Positions 1 to 6,156 are shown, counted from the first letter of the stretch. The stretch is DNA of 11,124 nt from an uncultured Bacteroidota bacterium (GCA_903923915.1 CAIXZI010000666.1:1-11124), one strand, 5' to 3'. Notes: generated from the sequence alone by a model not told the origin. Numbers and translations: made by a program.

Positions 1-299
1 CGGTTCTGTTCAATAACTTTTGGCGCTTTAAAATAATCGCTGTCTTTTTTAGGAGCGTTTAGTAAAGCCTCTTTTTGAGTGATGGTATCTTTTACCAAAT
101 CTTCGCGCAACACGTTCGATTCATCGGTCATATAAATCAATGGCTCAACGCCTGTTGTATCAAGCTCATTCAGCTTTTCTACAAAAGCAAGCATACGCGT
201 CATATCATTTGCCATTTCATCTTTTGCTTTTTCACTAATAAATTCAAGGCGAGCCAAGTGTGCAACTTCATCAACTGTTTTATGATCTATTTTACTCAT
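1..299 (-). CDS. gatC: Asp/Glu-tRNA amidotransferase subunit C (GatC), 3' end cut by window edge
   Basis: GatC is the small subunit that stabilises the GatCAB complex, which amidates Glu-tRNA(Gln) and/or Asp-tRNA(Asn) in the cytoplasm. Reading leftward from the ATG at 299-297, about 99 codons are open with no stop before the window edge. The N-terminus MSKIDHKTVDEVAHLARLEF matches the usual opening helix of the family, which carries the v..lA.Larl pattern. The middle contains LNELDTTGVEPL and NVLREDL, both typical of GatC, and the visible C-terminus FKAPKVIEQ resembles the usual end. The family is about 95-100 residues long, so only a few codons are probably missing. The start overlaps the end of plsC by 8 bp (ATGAGTAA), which implies co-transcription and coupled translation. 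Whether Asn, Gln or both are made this way cannot be told from this subunit alone. Confidence 0.9.
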   Translation of the reverse strand, partial: MSKIDHKTVDEVAHLARLEFISEKAKDEMANDMTRMLAFVEKLNELDTTGVEPLIYMTDESNVLREDLVKDTITQKEALLNAPKKDSDYFKAPKVIEQN

Positions 300-1035
300 G
301 TGCTTTTAATGTATCGTTTATTAAAGTAAAAACTTGTGTGCGCAAATTTACAATATTTTCTTCGGTCATACCTTTTGTTTGTATTGGCGCATGTATTACA
401 GCGCGAGAAATACCCGGGCGACCATAACTCTTAAAAAAACCTCCGTTTTGCAAAAGCTTCCAGTTATTTATAAATGTTATAGGCAAAATAGGTACTTGTT
501 TTTCTACTGCTAACTTAAAAGGCCCGTTTTTAAAATTCTTTAAAACTCCGTTTGATGAAATAGTTCCTTCCGGAAATATATATACGCTATGCCCCATGTC
601 AAGCTCTTCTCCCGCACGTATAAAAGCTTTGTGACTGTTAGACCTGCTTTCTCTATTAACCGAAATTTGCATGTCTTTAAAAAATATGCTAAACAAAGGG
701 GCTTTATTAAGTTCAAACTTAGCCATAAATACAAAGTAATTTTTTATAATAAAGTAGCTTAAAATAATATCTAAATAAGATGCGTGATTTGAAACAATAA
801 CGCAGGGTGTAGGTATTTCTTCGGGTTTAATTTGATATATTTTTTTTAGATAAATGCCCGAAAAAAAGCAAATCCATCTGGCCATAATTTTCTGACAATA
901 AAAAGCATACTTGTATCTTTTTCTGTTTGAAAGGAATATGACTAAAAAAGGATATAATATGATTAGGATGCTTAAAAAAGCAGCCAAAAACAGGCATTTC
1001 CAAAGTGTATATAAAAAACGTTGTATAAAAATCAC
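292..1035 (-). CDS. plsC: 1-acyl-sn-glycerol-3-phosphate acyltransferase (PlsC family)
   Basis: This 247-residue enzyme is predicted to add the second acyl chain to lysophosphatidic acid, giving phosphatidic acid at the inner membrane. A hydrophobic segment at about residues 8-35 should anchor it. All the family blocks are present: the catalytic NHASYLD (H84, D89; NHx4D), the KFELNKAPLF block at 106-115, the VNRES block near 126-130, FPEGT at 154-158, and VPILPI at 181-186. The start codon is GTG (1035-1033). No ATG lies between the upstream in-frame stop and this point, and the next methionine (residue 51) would remove the membrane anchor. The gene ends inside the gatC start, so the two form an operon. 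Substrate preference within the PlsC/LPLAT superfamily is not fixed by the motifs; an ornithine-lipid or other lysolipid acyltransferase is possible. Confidence 0.88.
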   Translation of the reverse strand: MIFIQRFLYTLWKCLFLAAFLSILIILYPFLVIFLSNRKRYKYAFYCQKIMARWICFFSGIYLKKIYQIKPEEIPTPCVIVSNHASYLDIILSYFIIKNYFVFMAKFELNKAPLFSIFFKDMQISVNRESRSNSHKAFIRAGEELDMGHSVYIFPEGTISSNGVLKNFKNGPFKLAVEKQVPILPITFINNWKLLQNGGFFKSYGRPGISRAVIHAPIQTKGMTEENIVNLRTQVFTLINDTLKAHE

Positions 1036-1040
1036 GGCGG

Positions 1041-1048
1041 TAAAGTTA
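1041..1048 (-). promoter_or_regulatory. Possible -7 box of plsC, almost touching its GTG start
   Basis: On the minus strand this reads TAACTTTA, one base away from the Bacteroidota -7 consensus TAnnTTTG, and it is followed by CCGCC. Only five bases separate it from the GTG start, so transcription from it would begin at or next to the start codon and give a leaderless or nearly leaderless mRNA. No clear -33 TTTG/TTG is present at normal spacing, so the call rests on the -7 box only. Confidence 0.28.
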
Positions 1049-1076
1049 GCTTTTTTGCTTTTATAACGAGTTAAAG

Positions 1077-1084
1077 TTAATTTG
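1077..1084 (+). promoter_or_regulatory. Possible -7 box of ilvE
   Basis: TTAATTTG differs from TAnnTTTG at one base. A TTTTTTG run ending at 1057 could act as the -33 element, with 19 bases between the two boxes, which is within the usual spacing for Bacteroidota. The box lies 62 bases before the preferred ATG at 1147 and 29 bases before the alternative at 1114, so it does not decide between them. Confidence 0.3.
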
Positions 1085-1146
1085 ACTAAAATATTTGTTG
1101 TTCACAAAAAAATATGCTTACTTGGCAAACAATAAATACTCATGTT

Positions 1147-2223
1147 ATGATTACTACAGCACAGTTACATTTAGATAAAGTAACGCTAACCAAAAAAAGC
1201 AGGTTAGCTGATCAGGATGTAAATAAAGTTCCGTTTGGAAAAGTTTTTACCGACCACATTTTTGTGGCAGAATACGAAGATGGTAAGTGGATAAAATCAT
1301 ACATAGAGCCTTATGGCAATGCGCCTATGAGCTATGCTGTTAGCGCACTTCACTACGGACAAACTATTTTTGAAGGAATGAAAGCCTTTAGAACTGTTAA
1401 AGACGAAACTGTTTTATTTCGTCCACAAGAAAATTTCCACCGTTTAAATAAATCAGCCATTCGTATGGCAATGCCCGAAGTACCTGAAGAGATTTTTATG
1501 GGCGGTTTAGTTGAATTATTGAAAATTGATAAAGATTGGATTCCAACAGATGAGTTTGGATCTTTATACATTCGTCCGTTTATTATTGCCACAGATGAAG
1601 CTATTGGCGTTCGTCCGGCTGAAACATACAAATTTGTTATTATCATGGCACCTGCCGGAAAATATTATTCTGAGCCATTAAAAGTTTTGATTGAAAGCTC
1701 TTATTTCCGTTCGGTAGAAGGCGGTGTGGGCTTTGTAAAAAATGGAGGAAACTATGGCCGTTCTTTATATCCAACCATTTTAGCGCAGAAAAAAGGCTAC
1801 CAACAAGTAATTTGGACAGATTCTAAAACGCATCAATACGTAGAAGAATCGGGTACTATGAACCTGATGTTTGTTATTGGCAACAAAGTAATTACACCGG
1901 GTTTAGAAGATACTATTTTGGCAGGTATTACACGAGATACAGTTTTAAAACTGGCACGCCTTTGGGGTTATGATGTTGAAGAACGTAAAGTAAGTATTAA
2001 AGAAGTTATTGAAGCGCATGAAAATGGCACGCTTAAAGAAGCCTTTGGTACAGGTACTGCAGCAACTATTGCGCACATACAAACTATTGGTTATAAAGAC
2101 CATGATTACCAACTACCTCCAATAGAAGAGCGCAAGTTCTCTCCTAAAGTAGATGATACTTTACGAGCTATTCGTAAAGGTAAAATAGAAGATACCTTTG
2201 GCTGGATGGAAAAGGTTTGTTAA
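1147..2223 (+). CDS. ilvE: Branched-chain amino acid aminotransferase (fold-type IV PLP enzyme)
   Basis: It carries out reversible transamination of leucine, isoleucine and valine with 2-oxoglutarate, the last step of their synthesis and the first of their breakdown. Counting from the ATG at 1147 (358 residues): FVKNGGNYG holds the PLP lysine K198; YVEESGTMNLMF holds the glutamate that contacts the PLP ring nitrogen (E234); LYIRPFIIATDE and FGTGTAATI are substrate- and phosphate-binding blocks; and YGQTIFEGMKAF is near residues 70-81. The KxGGNYG form places it with the larger, eukaryote-like BCATs of about 355 residues. An in-frame ATG at 1114 would add 11 residues (MLTWQTINTHV) that do not look conserved. 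I prefer 1147 because the length then fits the family and the protein begins just before the conserved kxsR block. The gene is single and ends at a strong terminator. Confidence 0.93.
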   Translation: MITTAQLHLDKVTLTKKSRLADQDVNKVPFGKVFTDHIFVAEYEDGKWIKSYIEPYGNAPMSYAVSALHYGQTIFEGMKAFRTVKDETVLFRPQENFHRLNKSAIRMAMPEVPEEIFMGGLVELLKIDKDWIPTDEFGSLYIRPFIIATDEAIGVRPAETYKFVIIMAPAGKYYSEPLKVLIESSYFRSVEGGVGFVKNGGNYGRSLYPTILAQKKGYQQVIWTDSKTHQYVEESGTMNLMFVIGNKVITPGLEDTILAGITRDTVLKLARLWGYDVEERKVSIKEVIEAHENGTLKEAFGTGTAATIAHIQTIGYKDHDYQLPPIEERKFSPKVDDTLRAIRKGKIEDTFGWMEKVC

Positions 2224-2242
2224 TTAAATAAATACTTAAATA

Positions 2243-2278
2243 AAAAAAGAGTCGTTCTGTTTAGGGCGACTCTTTTTT
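2243..2278. terminator. Bidirectional intrinsic terminator between ilvE and the relE-like toxin gene
   Basis: A perfect 12-bp stem pairs AAAAAAGAGTCG (2243-2254) with CGACTCTTTTTT (2267-2278) around a 12-base loop. The outer part of the stem is A-rich on the left and T-rich on the right, so each strand presents a hairpin followed by a U-tract. It lies between two convergent genes, 20 bases after the ilvE stop and 20 bases beyond the stop of the toxin gene, and should end both transcripts. Confidence 0.9.
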
Positions 2279-2297
2279 ATTTAAACAAAAGCACATA

Positions 2298-2561
2298 CTA
2301 ATCGTAAATATCTTTTCGGTGACCTACTTTTCTGATGTTTACTATACGAATTTCATCATCTATTACATAAACAACACGGTAATCACCAATGCGGATACGC
2401 CAAAAATTAGCTTGCTTACCTACTAATTTTTTGCAACCGCTGGGTCTTGGATTTATAGCAAGTTCGGTAATGGAAGCACCTATTTTATGCGCAATTTTAG
2501 ACGGAACGCTTTTTAAATCCTTTATTGCCTCGCGCTTAAAAGTGATGGTGTATTTTACCAT
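2298..2561 (-). CDS. RelE/ParE-family toxin of a type II toxin-antitoxin pair
   Basis: This 87-residue basic protein has the compact RelE/ParE layout: MVKYTITFKREAIKDLKSVP at the N-terminus, then a helix, then NPRPSGCKKLVGK, and the core strands WRIRIGDYRVVYVIDD (about residues 54-69), ending in KVGHRKDIYD. Family members are either mRNA endonucleases that act at the ribosome (RelE, YoeB) or gyrase inhibitors (ParE). The residues seen here (R55, R57, R62, Y65, and H80-R81 near the end) look more like the RelE side, but motifs alone do not settle this. The ATG overlaps the stop of the antitoxin gene by 7 bp, the usual antitoxin-first order. The length is normal and there is no sign of decay. 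Confidence 0.88.
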   Translation of the reverse strand: MVKYTITFKREAIKDLKSVPSKIAHKIGASITELAINPRPSGCKKLVGKQANFWRIRIGDYRVVYVIDDEIRIVNIRKVGHRKDIYD

Positions 2562-2749
2562 TTTCCTGCTTTTTTCAGTTCTTTTACAACTTCTTCAAAA
2601 GGCACATCTTCATCATCTTCACGCGACTCGGCTACAATAATATCAAAAAGATCTTCAATATGCTTGTTGTATTCTTCTAACAATTTCAAATCTATTATCA
2701 CCGATTTTTTTCGGTTTTTGCTGTCGGTTATATAATTTACACCTTTCAT
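2555..2749 (-). CDS. Small antitoxin paired with the RelE/ParE-type toxin
   Basis: The predicted 64-residue acidic protein starts MKGVNYITDSKNRKKSVIID, followed by a helical acidic tail (EDLFDIIVAESREDDEDVPF) and ending VVKELKKAGKW. The opening 'xYITDxxGkk..Vii' strand and acidic C-terminus recall small antitoxins found before RelE genes in Bacteroidota and cyanobacteria. It is not an obvious Phd/YefM or classical RelB. An ATG 30 bases upstream (2779) would give 74 residues, but the added part (MYICVIKKQK) lies on top of a perfect -7 box, so transcription would start after it; that supports 2749. By analogy it should bind and neutralise the toxin and repress its own promoter; DNA binding was not tested from sequence. 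Confidence 0.8.
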   Translation of the reverse strand: MKGVNYITDSKNRKKSVIIDLKLLEEYNKHIEDLFDIIVAESREDDEDVPFEEVVKELKKAGKW

Positions 2750-2768
2750 TTTCTGTTTTTTTATTACA

Positions 2769-2776
2769 CAAATATA
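2769..2776 (-). promoter_or_regulatory. -7 promoter box of the toxin-antitoxin operon
   Basis: On the minus strand this reads TATATTTG, an exact TAnnTTTG match, ending 19 bases before the preferred antitoxin ATG. No good -33 TTG is seen at normal spacing; GC-poor sequence fills that region. The position indicates that the pair is transcribed separately from the secreted-protein gene upstream. Confidence 0.5.
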
Positions 2777-2818
2777 CAAAATAAAAAAGCCGAATTAATC
2801 AGCTCTTTCTTACTTGCT

Positions 2819-2880
2819 GTCATTCCGAACTTGTTTCGGAATCTCATGCAGATGCTGAAATAAGTTCAGCATGACGAGTA
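2819..2880. repeat. REP-like palindromic pair (two units head to head)
   Basis: Unit 1 (2819-2847) forms a hairpin ATTCCGAA/TTCGGAAT (2822-2829 with 2835-2842, loop CTTGT). Unit 2 lies in the opposite direction (2851-2880) and forms ATGCTGAA/TTCAGCAT around ATAAG. The outer ends GTCAT and ATGAC are also complementary, so the whole block is a long imperfect palindrome. A third unit is at 7805-7838. The block sits in the gap between the secreted-protein gene and the toxin-antitoxin pair. I recognise the GTCATnCnGAACTTGTTTC theme from intergenic regions of other Bacteroidota; that is memory and not a search result. Confidence 0.8.
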
Positions 2881-2887
2881 TAAGGGC

Positions 2888-4216
2888 TTAGCGGCTTATA
2901 ACAACACTTTTATTTACCACACCCTCATTACTAATAATACTTAGGTTGTAAATACCATTTTGTAAACTGCTTAAATCAATTAGACAATCAGCCGATGCGA
3001 TAATTTGACGATGAACACATTCTCCAATTAAATTATAAACTTCAATGCTGTTTGTTTTTTCATTTTCAAGTTGACTAATAGACAAATTAAATACCCCGTT
3101 ATTTGGGTTAGGATAAACAGAGATATTAGTATTGAGATTTGAGTATTGAGAAATACTCGATAAACCATTAAACACATTTACATAAACCATACTGCTATAA
3201 GCATTGTTATTGCCTAAGCGCGAAACCGCATCATTTTGACAATACGTAGAACTACAACCGTTGGCATCTGTAACGGTTACACAAATGCTATAAGTACCTG
3301 CAACAGAATATGTATGACTCGGATAAGCTGCATTATCATTAGTACCATCTCCCCAACTCCAACTATAAGTATAAGGAGGTGTGCCACTCACATAACTTGC
3401 ATAAACATCCCAAGTATGGGATGTAGCATCTTGCGTTAAAGTATAAGTTACGCTTGGAGTAGGTGTGCCAGGTATAACAAAAAAAGATCCCGATGTAGTG
3501 CAACTATTTGCGTCAATAACCTGAAAGCTATATGTTCCACTACCAGCATTACTTAAATTTAATGAGGTAGCACCAGATACTGGGCTATTGCCGATATACC
3601 ATTGGTAACTATAAGGTGCTGTCCCCCCCAATACATTAGCTGATGGGATAATTCCTCCGTTTTGTAATCCACATGACGCTGGATTAATACTTGCTCCAGA
3701 AACATTAACTGTTGGTGAAGGATAAACCATAATACTTGCAATTGCAGCATTAGCAGGATCATTTGAACAACCTGTTAATCCATCAGTACCATTAATTGTA
3801 TATGATGTAGGTGAATTTGGCGTTACAGTAAAACTTGTGCCTGTTAAACTACCTGGAAATAAAGTATATGTAGTAGCACCGCTTGGATAAATAATTGCAG
3901 ATGAACCAGCACAAATATTAGATGACGAAACAAATAATCCTAATGTTGGTGTTGCATTACCTAAAATAGCTACAGTTTGTGTAGCGGTGCATGTTCCAGT
4001 GGTACCAGTAACGGTATAAGTTGTATAATTATTGGCTAAAATAGAAATAGTTGGGGTGCTTACCCCAGTGGACCAAGTATAAGATGATGCACCATTTGCA
4101 GTTAAAGTAGTTGCATCGCCATTACATACTACCGTATTTCCAGTAATTGTTATTGCGCATTGCGCCCATCCATTCAAACAAAAAGCTAAGGCTAAAAGAG
4201 TAACTATTTTTTTCAT
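2888..4216 (-). CDS. Secreted protein with Ig-like/SprB/PKD repeats and a type IX secretion signal
   Basis: The protein has 442 residues. Residues 1-19 (MKKIVTLLALAFCLNGWAQ) are a clear Sec signal peptide, with cleavage probable after WAQ. Two Ig-like modules follow (about 20-85 and 88-165), each with cysteines and a SYTW- or TTYT-type strand. Next is a SprB-type repeat (about 178-247: NPASCGLQNGGI, GGTAPYSYQW, GTYSFQVIDANSCT). A PKD domain comes after it (about 255-330: YTYSWSWGDG, HTYSVAGTYSICVTVTDANG). The C-terminal 75 residues are a type A T9SS sorting domain (SVYPNPNNGVFNLSI, IEVYNLIGE, LQNGIYNLSI, KSVVISR). It should cross the outer membrane through T9SS and be released or anchored on the cell surface. 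No catalytic domain is visible, so an adhesive or structural role is possible but unproven. The gene stands alone, with 92- and 138-base gaps to its neighbours. Confidence 0.88.
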   Translation of the reverse strand: MKKIVTLLALAFCLNGWAQCAITITGNTVVCNGDATTLTANGASSYTWSTGVSTPTISILANNYTTYTVTGTTGTCTATQTVAILGNATPTLGLFVSSSNICAGSSAIIYPSGATTYTLFPGSLTGTSFTVTPNSPTSYTINGTDGLTGCSNDPANAAIASIMVYPSPTVNVSGASINPASCGLQNGGIIPSANVLGGTAPYSYQWYIGNSPVSGATSLNLSNAGSGTYSFQVIDANSCTTSGSFFVIPGTPTPSVTYTLTQDATSHTWDVYASYVSGTPPYTYSWSWGDGTNDNAAYPSHTYSVAGTYSICVTVTDANGCSSTYCQNDAVSRLGNNNAYSSMVYVNVFNGLSSISQYSNLNTNISVYPNPNNGVFNLSISQLENEKTNSIEVYNLIGECVHRQIIASADCLIDLSSLQNGIYNLSIISNEGVVNKSVVISR

Positions 4217-4235
4217 AGGTTTAGTTTAGTAAGTT

Positions 4236-4243
4236 TAAAGGTA
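4236..4243 (-). promoter_or_regulatory. Possible -7 box of the secreted-protein gene
   Basis: The minus strand reads TACCTTTA, one base from TAnnTTTG, 19 bases before the ATG. This is the same spacing as the toxin-antitoxin promoter. No -33 box is recognisable, so this is weak support. Confidence 0.25.
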
Positions 4244-4273
4244 ATTGTTTTTTAGTAATAGGTAAATTATTTA

Positions 4274-4302
4274 AAATCTGCGTTAATCTGTGCAATCTGT
4301 GG
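4274..4302. repeat. Three imperfect tandem decamers (AATCTGYG core)
   Basis: AAATCTGCG, TTAATCTGTG and CAATCTGTGG follow each other directly, just past the stop of the glycosyltransferase gene. Each has an AATCTG core. Similar runs are familiar to me from gaps between genes in Bacteroidota, so a dispersed repeat is more likely than a site special to this locus. No hairpin or T-tract makes it a standard terminator. Confidence 0.5.
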
Positions 4303-4308
4303 CTTTAA

Positions 4309-5259
4309 TTACTTGTCCGGTTTCCTTATAAAACCCTTAATAAAGCCTAAGCCGTAAGATATATGCAGTATGGGGTAAACCAGCATAATGGCAAGCAATT
4401 CGCTTATGGGGTTATTGGCTTTAGAGGTAAAAAATACATCGCCTAATAAATAAAAAAGCAAAGGCAATAAACCAATATAAAAGCCAAATGCTAAACTAAC
4501 AGGTATGGTAAGTAAATAACAAACAAACATAGCGGGTATTAAATGCCTAACACTTAATGCCGATTTGTTTTTTTGCAGCACCAACGGCTTATACAAACCA
4601 TATTGGTAATATTGTTTAAATAATAAAGCAAAGGTTTTACGCGGGTGGTAATGCAATTTTATATCAGGATGCTGATATATTTTAAAACCCATACTTTTTG
4701 CGCGGTAATGAAACTCATCATCCTGGTTGCGTTTAAAAGCCACATCAAACAAGCCGGTTGTTTTAAAAATGCTTTTTTTCCAGGCGCCTAAATAAACACT
4801 ATCGGTATATCCTTCATAATCCGGAAAATGAAATGAACTATTACCAACACCAAAAGCCGTACAAGTAGCATAACCAATGGCATTTTGTACAGTATTTCCT
4901 TTTGCAATGCGCATGGGGCCTCCCACAATATCAGCATCAGTTTTAGCAAAGGTTTCTAAAATTTTCTCAAAATAATCAGGTGCATAATCTGTATGTGCAT
5001 CTAATCTTATAATAATATCTCCTTTAGCGGCTTCTATGGCTTTGTTTAAGGCATAAGGCACAATACGTTTTGGGTTGTCTAACAAACGTATATCATCACG
5101 TTTTTGCATGTATTGCTTAATAATAACGCAGGTATCATCGGTAGAATTGCCGTCAATAAGTATTAGCTCTTTATCTGCGGGTAGGGCAGTAGTATAGAAG
5201 TCAAGCACCTTCTTAATGTAGGCACTTTCATTATAAACCGGACAAATAACACTAATCAT
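4309..5259 (-). CDS. Family 2 glycosyltransferase, ExoA-like, membrane-bound
   Basis: This 316-residue protein has an N-terminal GT-A domain. ISVICPVYNESAYI (2-15) binds the nucleotide sugar, LIDGNSTDDT (34-43) is the second nucleotide block, DAHTDY (87-92) takes the place of the metal-binding DxD, GAWKKSIF (158-165) precedes the acceptor region, and NQDDEF (178-183) carries the probable catalytic base. Two or three hydrophobic segments follow (about 241-275 and 287-305). The ending ISYGLGFIKGFI and the DAH form match the ExoA/succinoglycan-type subgroup. It should transfer a sugar from a nucleotide donor to a lipid-linked or surface glycan at the inner membrane; donor and acceptor are unknown. 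No other glycan genes are nearby, so it is not part of a visible polysaccharide cluster. Confidence 0.87.
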   Translation of the reverse strand: MISVICPVYNESAYIKKVLDFYTTALPADKELILIDGNSTDDTCVIIKQYMQKRDDIRLLDNPKRIVPYALNKAIEAAKGDIIIRLDAHTDYAPDYFEKILETFAKTDADIVGGPMRIAKGNTVQNAIGYATCTAFGVGNSSFHFPDYEGYTDSVYLGAWKKSIFKTTGLFDVAFKRNQDDEFHYRAKSMGFKIYQHPDIKLHYHPRKTFALLFKQYYQYGLYKPLVLQKNKSALSVRHLIPAMFVCYLLTIPVSLAFGFYIGLLPLLFYLLGDVFFTSKANNPISELLAIMLVYPILHISYGLGFIKGFIRKPDK

Positions 5260-5263
5260 TAGT

Positions 5264-5367
5264 TAAGTAGCAAAGTATCAGGTAGCAAAGTTAGAAAGTA
5301 TTGTCATTGTATAAATTTTTAAACTCAAATATCCTGGCACTTAAAAACTTTGATACTTAAAAACTTT
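5264..5367. repeat. Degenerate direct and inverted AT-rich repeats between divergent genes
   Basis: The 13-mer ACTTAAAAACTTT occurs twice with a 16-base period (5339-5351 and 5355-5367). TAGCAAAG occurs twice on the left side (from 5268 and 5283). The left words read on the minus strand (CTTTGCTA, TGATACTTT) resemble the right ones (CTTTGATACTT), so the block is loosely inverted around its middle. It fills most of the 143-base gap between the glycosyltransferase gene and psd. Confidence 0.5.
5286..5293 (-). promoter_or_regulatory. Possible -7 box of the glycosyltransferase gene
   Basis: On the minus strand TAACTTTG is an exact TAnnTTTG match, 26 bases before the ATG. A CAAA (minus TTTG) at 5326-5329 is too far away to be a normal -33 box. 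The area also contains repeated TAGCAAAG words, so the match could partly be a by-product of the repeat. Confidence 0.35.
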
Positions 5368-5377
5368 AAAATTGTTA

Positions 5378-5385
5378 TAGCTTTG
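5378..5385 (+). promoter_or_regulatory. -7 promoter box of psd
   Basis: TAGCTTTG is an exact TAnnTTTG match followed by CGC, 17 bases before the psd ATG. A TTTG at 5349-5352 is 25 bases upstream, a little far for a -33 box. The extended form TAnCTTTGCGC is shared with the promoter box of the next gene. Confidence 0.5.
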
Positions 5386-5402
5386 CGCTTTAATTTAAAA
5401 CT

Positions 5403-6053
5403 ATGACTATACATAAAGAAGGATATCCAACTATTGCACTGGCAATCTTGTTTTCGGCTATATTAATTGGTATTGCCAATTACTTTTTTCCTGAAAGCAA
5501 TGTGGCTAAATGCACAGCTTACACAATAAGTTTAGTGGTATTGGTTATTGTTTTGCAGTTTTTTAGAAGCCCAAGCCGCAACTGGACAAAAAACGAAAAT
5601 CAAATTATTTGCCCTGCAGATGGTAAAGTTGTAGTTATTGAAGAAGTTGAAGAGCCTGAGTTTTTTAAAGATAAACGATTACAGATTTCTATATTTATGT
5701 CGCCAACCAATGTGCACGTAAACCGTTACCCGGTAAGCGGAACAGTAAAATATGCTGTGCATCATCATGGTAAATATTTAGTAGCATGGCACCCAAAATC
5801 TTCTACCGAAAACGAGCGTACAACCGTTGTGGTAGAAAAGAAAGACGGCACACAAATTTTATTCCGTCAAATTGCAGGGGCATTGGCTCGTCGTATTGTT
5901 ATGTATAGCAAAGCTGGCGATGCTGCTGTACAAACCGAACAGTTTGGTTTTATTAAATTTGGTTCTCGTGTAGATGTGTTTTTACCTATTGGCACCAAAG
6001 TAAACGTAAAATTAGATGAAGTAGTTAAAGGCGGTATTACCGTTCTTGCCTAA
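5403..6053 (+). CDS. psd: Phosphatidylserine decarboxylase (short, pyruvoyl-type)
   Basis: It converts phosphatidylserine to phosphatidylethanolamine at the inner membrane. The 216-residue length matches the short bacterial/archaeal type and not the roughly 300-residue E. coli form. Two hydrophobic segments (about 9-27 and 39-53) anchor it. ICPADGKV (D73), MSPTNVHVNRYP (H105) and KFGSRVDVFLP (G187-S188) supply the Asp-His-Ser set used for self-cleavage. The chain should split between G187 and S188, leaving a large beta subunit and a small alpha subunit with an N-terminal pyruvoyl group. The sequence AGALARRIV lies at 158-166. All key residues are intact. The CDP-diacylglycerol-serine transferase that makes its substrate is not in this window. 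Confidence 0.92.
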   Translation: MTIHKEGYPTIALAILFSAILIGIANYFFPESNVAKCTAYTISLVVLVIVLQFFRSPSRNWTKNENQIICPADGKVVVIEEVEEPEFFKDKRLQISIFMSPTNVHVNRYPVSGTVKYAVHHHGKYLVAWHPKSSTENERTTVVVEKKDGTQILFRQIAGALARRIVMYSKAGDAAVQTEQFGFIKFGSRVDVFLPIGTKVNVKLDEVVKGGITVLA

Positions 6054-6058
6054 TATTT

Positions 6059-6073
6059 GTGCTTAAAAAGCAC
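6059..6073 (+). other. Small hairpin just after psd
   Basis: GTGCTT pairs perfectly with AAGCAC around AAA, starting six bases after the psd stop. No T-run follows; the sequence goes straight into the -7 box of the next gene. It may protect the psd mRNA 3' end or terminate weakly, but it is not a standard intrinsic terminator. Confidence 0.35.
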
Positions 6074-6081
6074 TACCTTTG
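6074..6081 (+). promoter_or_regulatory. -7 promoter box of the ABC-F gene
   Basis: TACCTTTG, followed by CGCCC, matches TAnnTTTG exactly and looks like the extended Bacteroidota form. TTTG at 6056-6059 is upstream with only 14 bases between, shorter than usual. Use of this box gives a leader of about 85 bases before the ATG at 6173. A second exact match, TAGATTTG (6112-6119), lies inside the leader hairpin and is an alternative. Confidence 0.5.
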
Positions 6082-6093
6082 CGCCCTTAAAAT

Positions 6094-6156
6094 TTATTGA
6101 TTTGTAGAATTTAGATTTGTTGATTTTTAAAAATCTACAATTCTTTAAATCAATAA
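6094..6156 (+). repeat. Long imperfect inverted repeat in the ABC-F leader
   Basis: TTATTGATTT (6094-6103) pairs with AAATCAATAA (6147-6156), GAATT (6107-6111) with AATTC (6139-6143), and TAGATTT (6112-6118) with AAATCTA (6131-6137). That gives 22 paired bases, a 3x3 internal loop, one bulged C, and a 12-base tip. The stem is AT-rich. It lies between the promoter box and the ATG, so it would fold in the leader RNA. A dispersed AT-rich repeat is the alternative explanation. Confidence 0.65.

Noticed and set aside
75-329. Plus-strand ORF of 84 codons opposite gatC
   Set aside because: It is antisense to the strongly recognised GatC and shows no domain.
1114-1146. Upstream in-frame ATG giving ilvE 11 more residues
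   Set aside because: The extra residues do not look like the family N-terminus, and the ATG at 1147 gives the usual length. It remains possible.
2750-2779. Upstream ATG giving the antitoxin 10 more residues
   Set aside because: It lies on the exact -7 box, so it would be upstream of the transcription start.
3621-3630. Run of six C within the secreted-protein gene as a phase-variation tract
   Set aside because: Six bases is short, and the reading frame is intact through signal peptide and T9SS domain.
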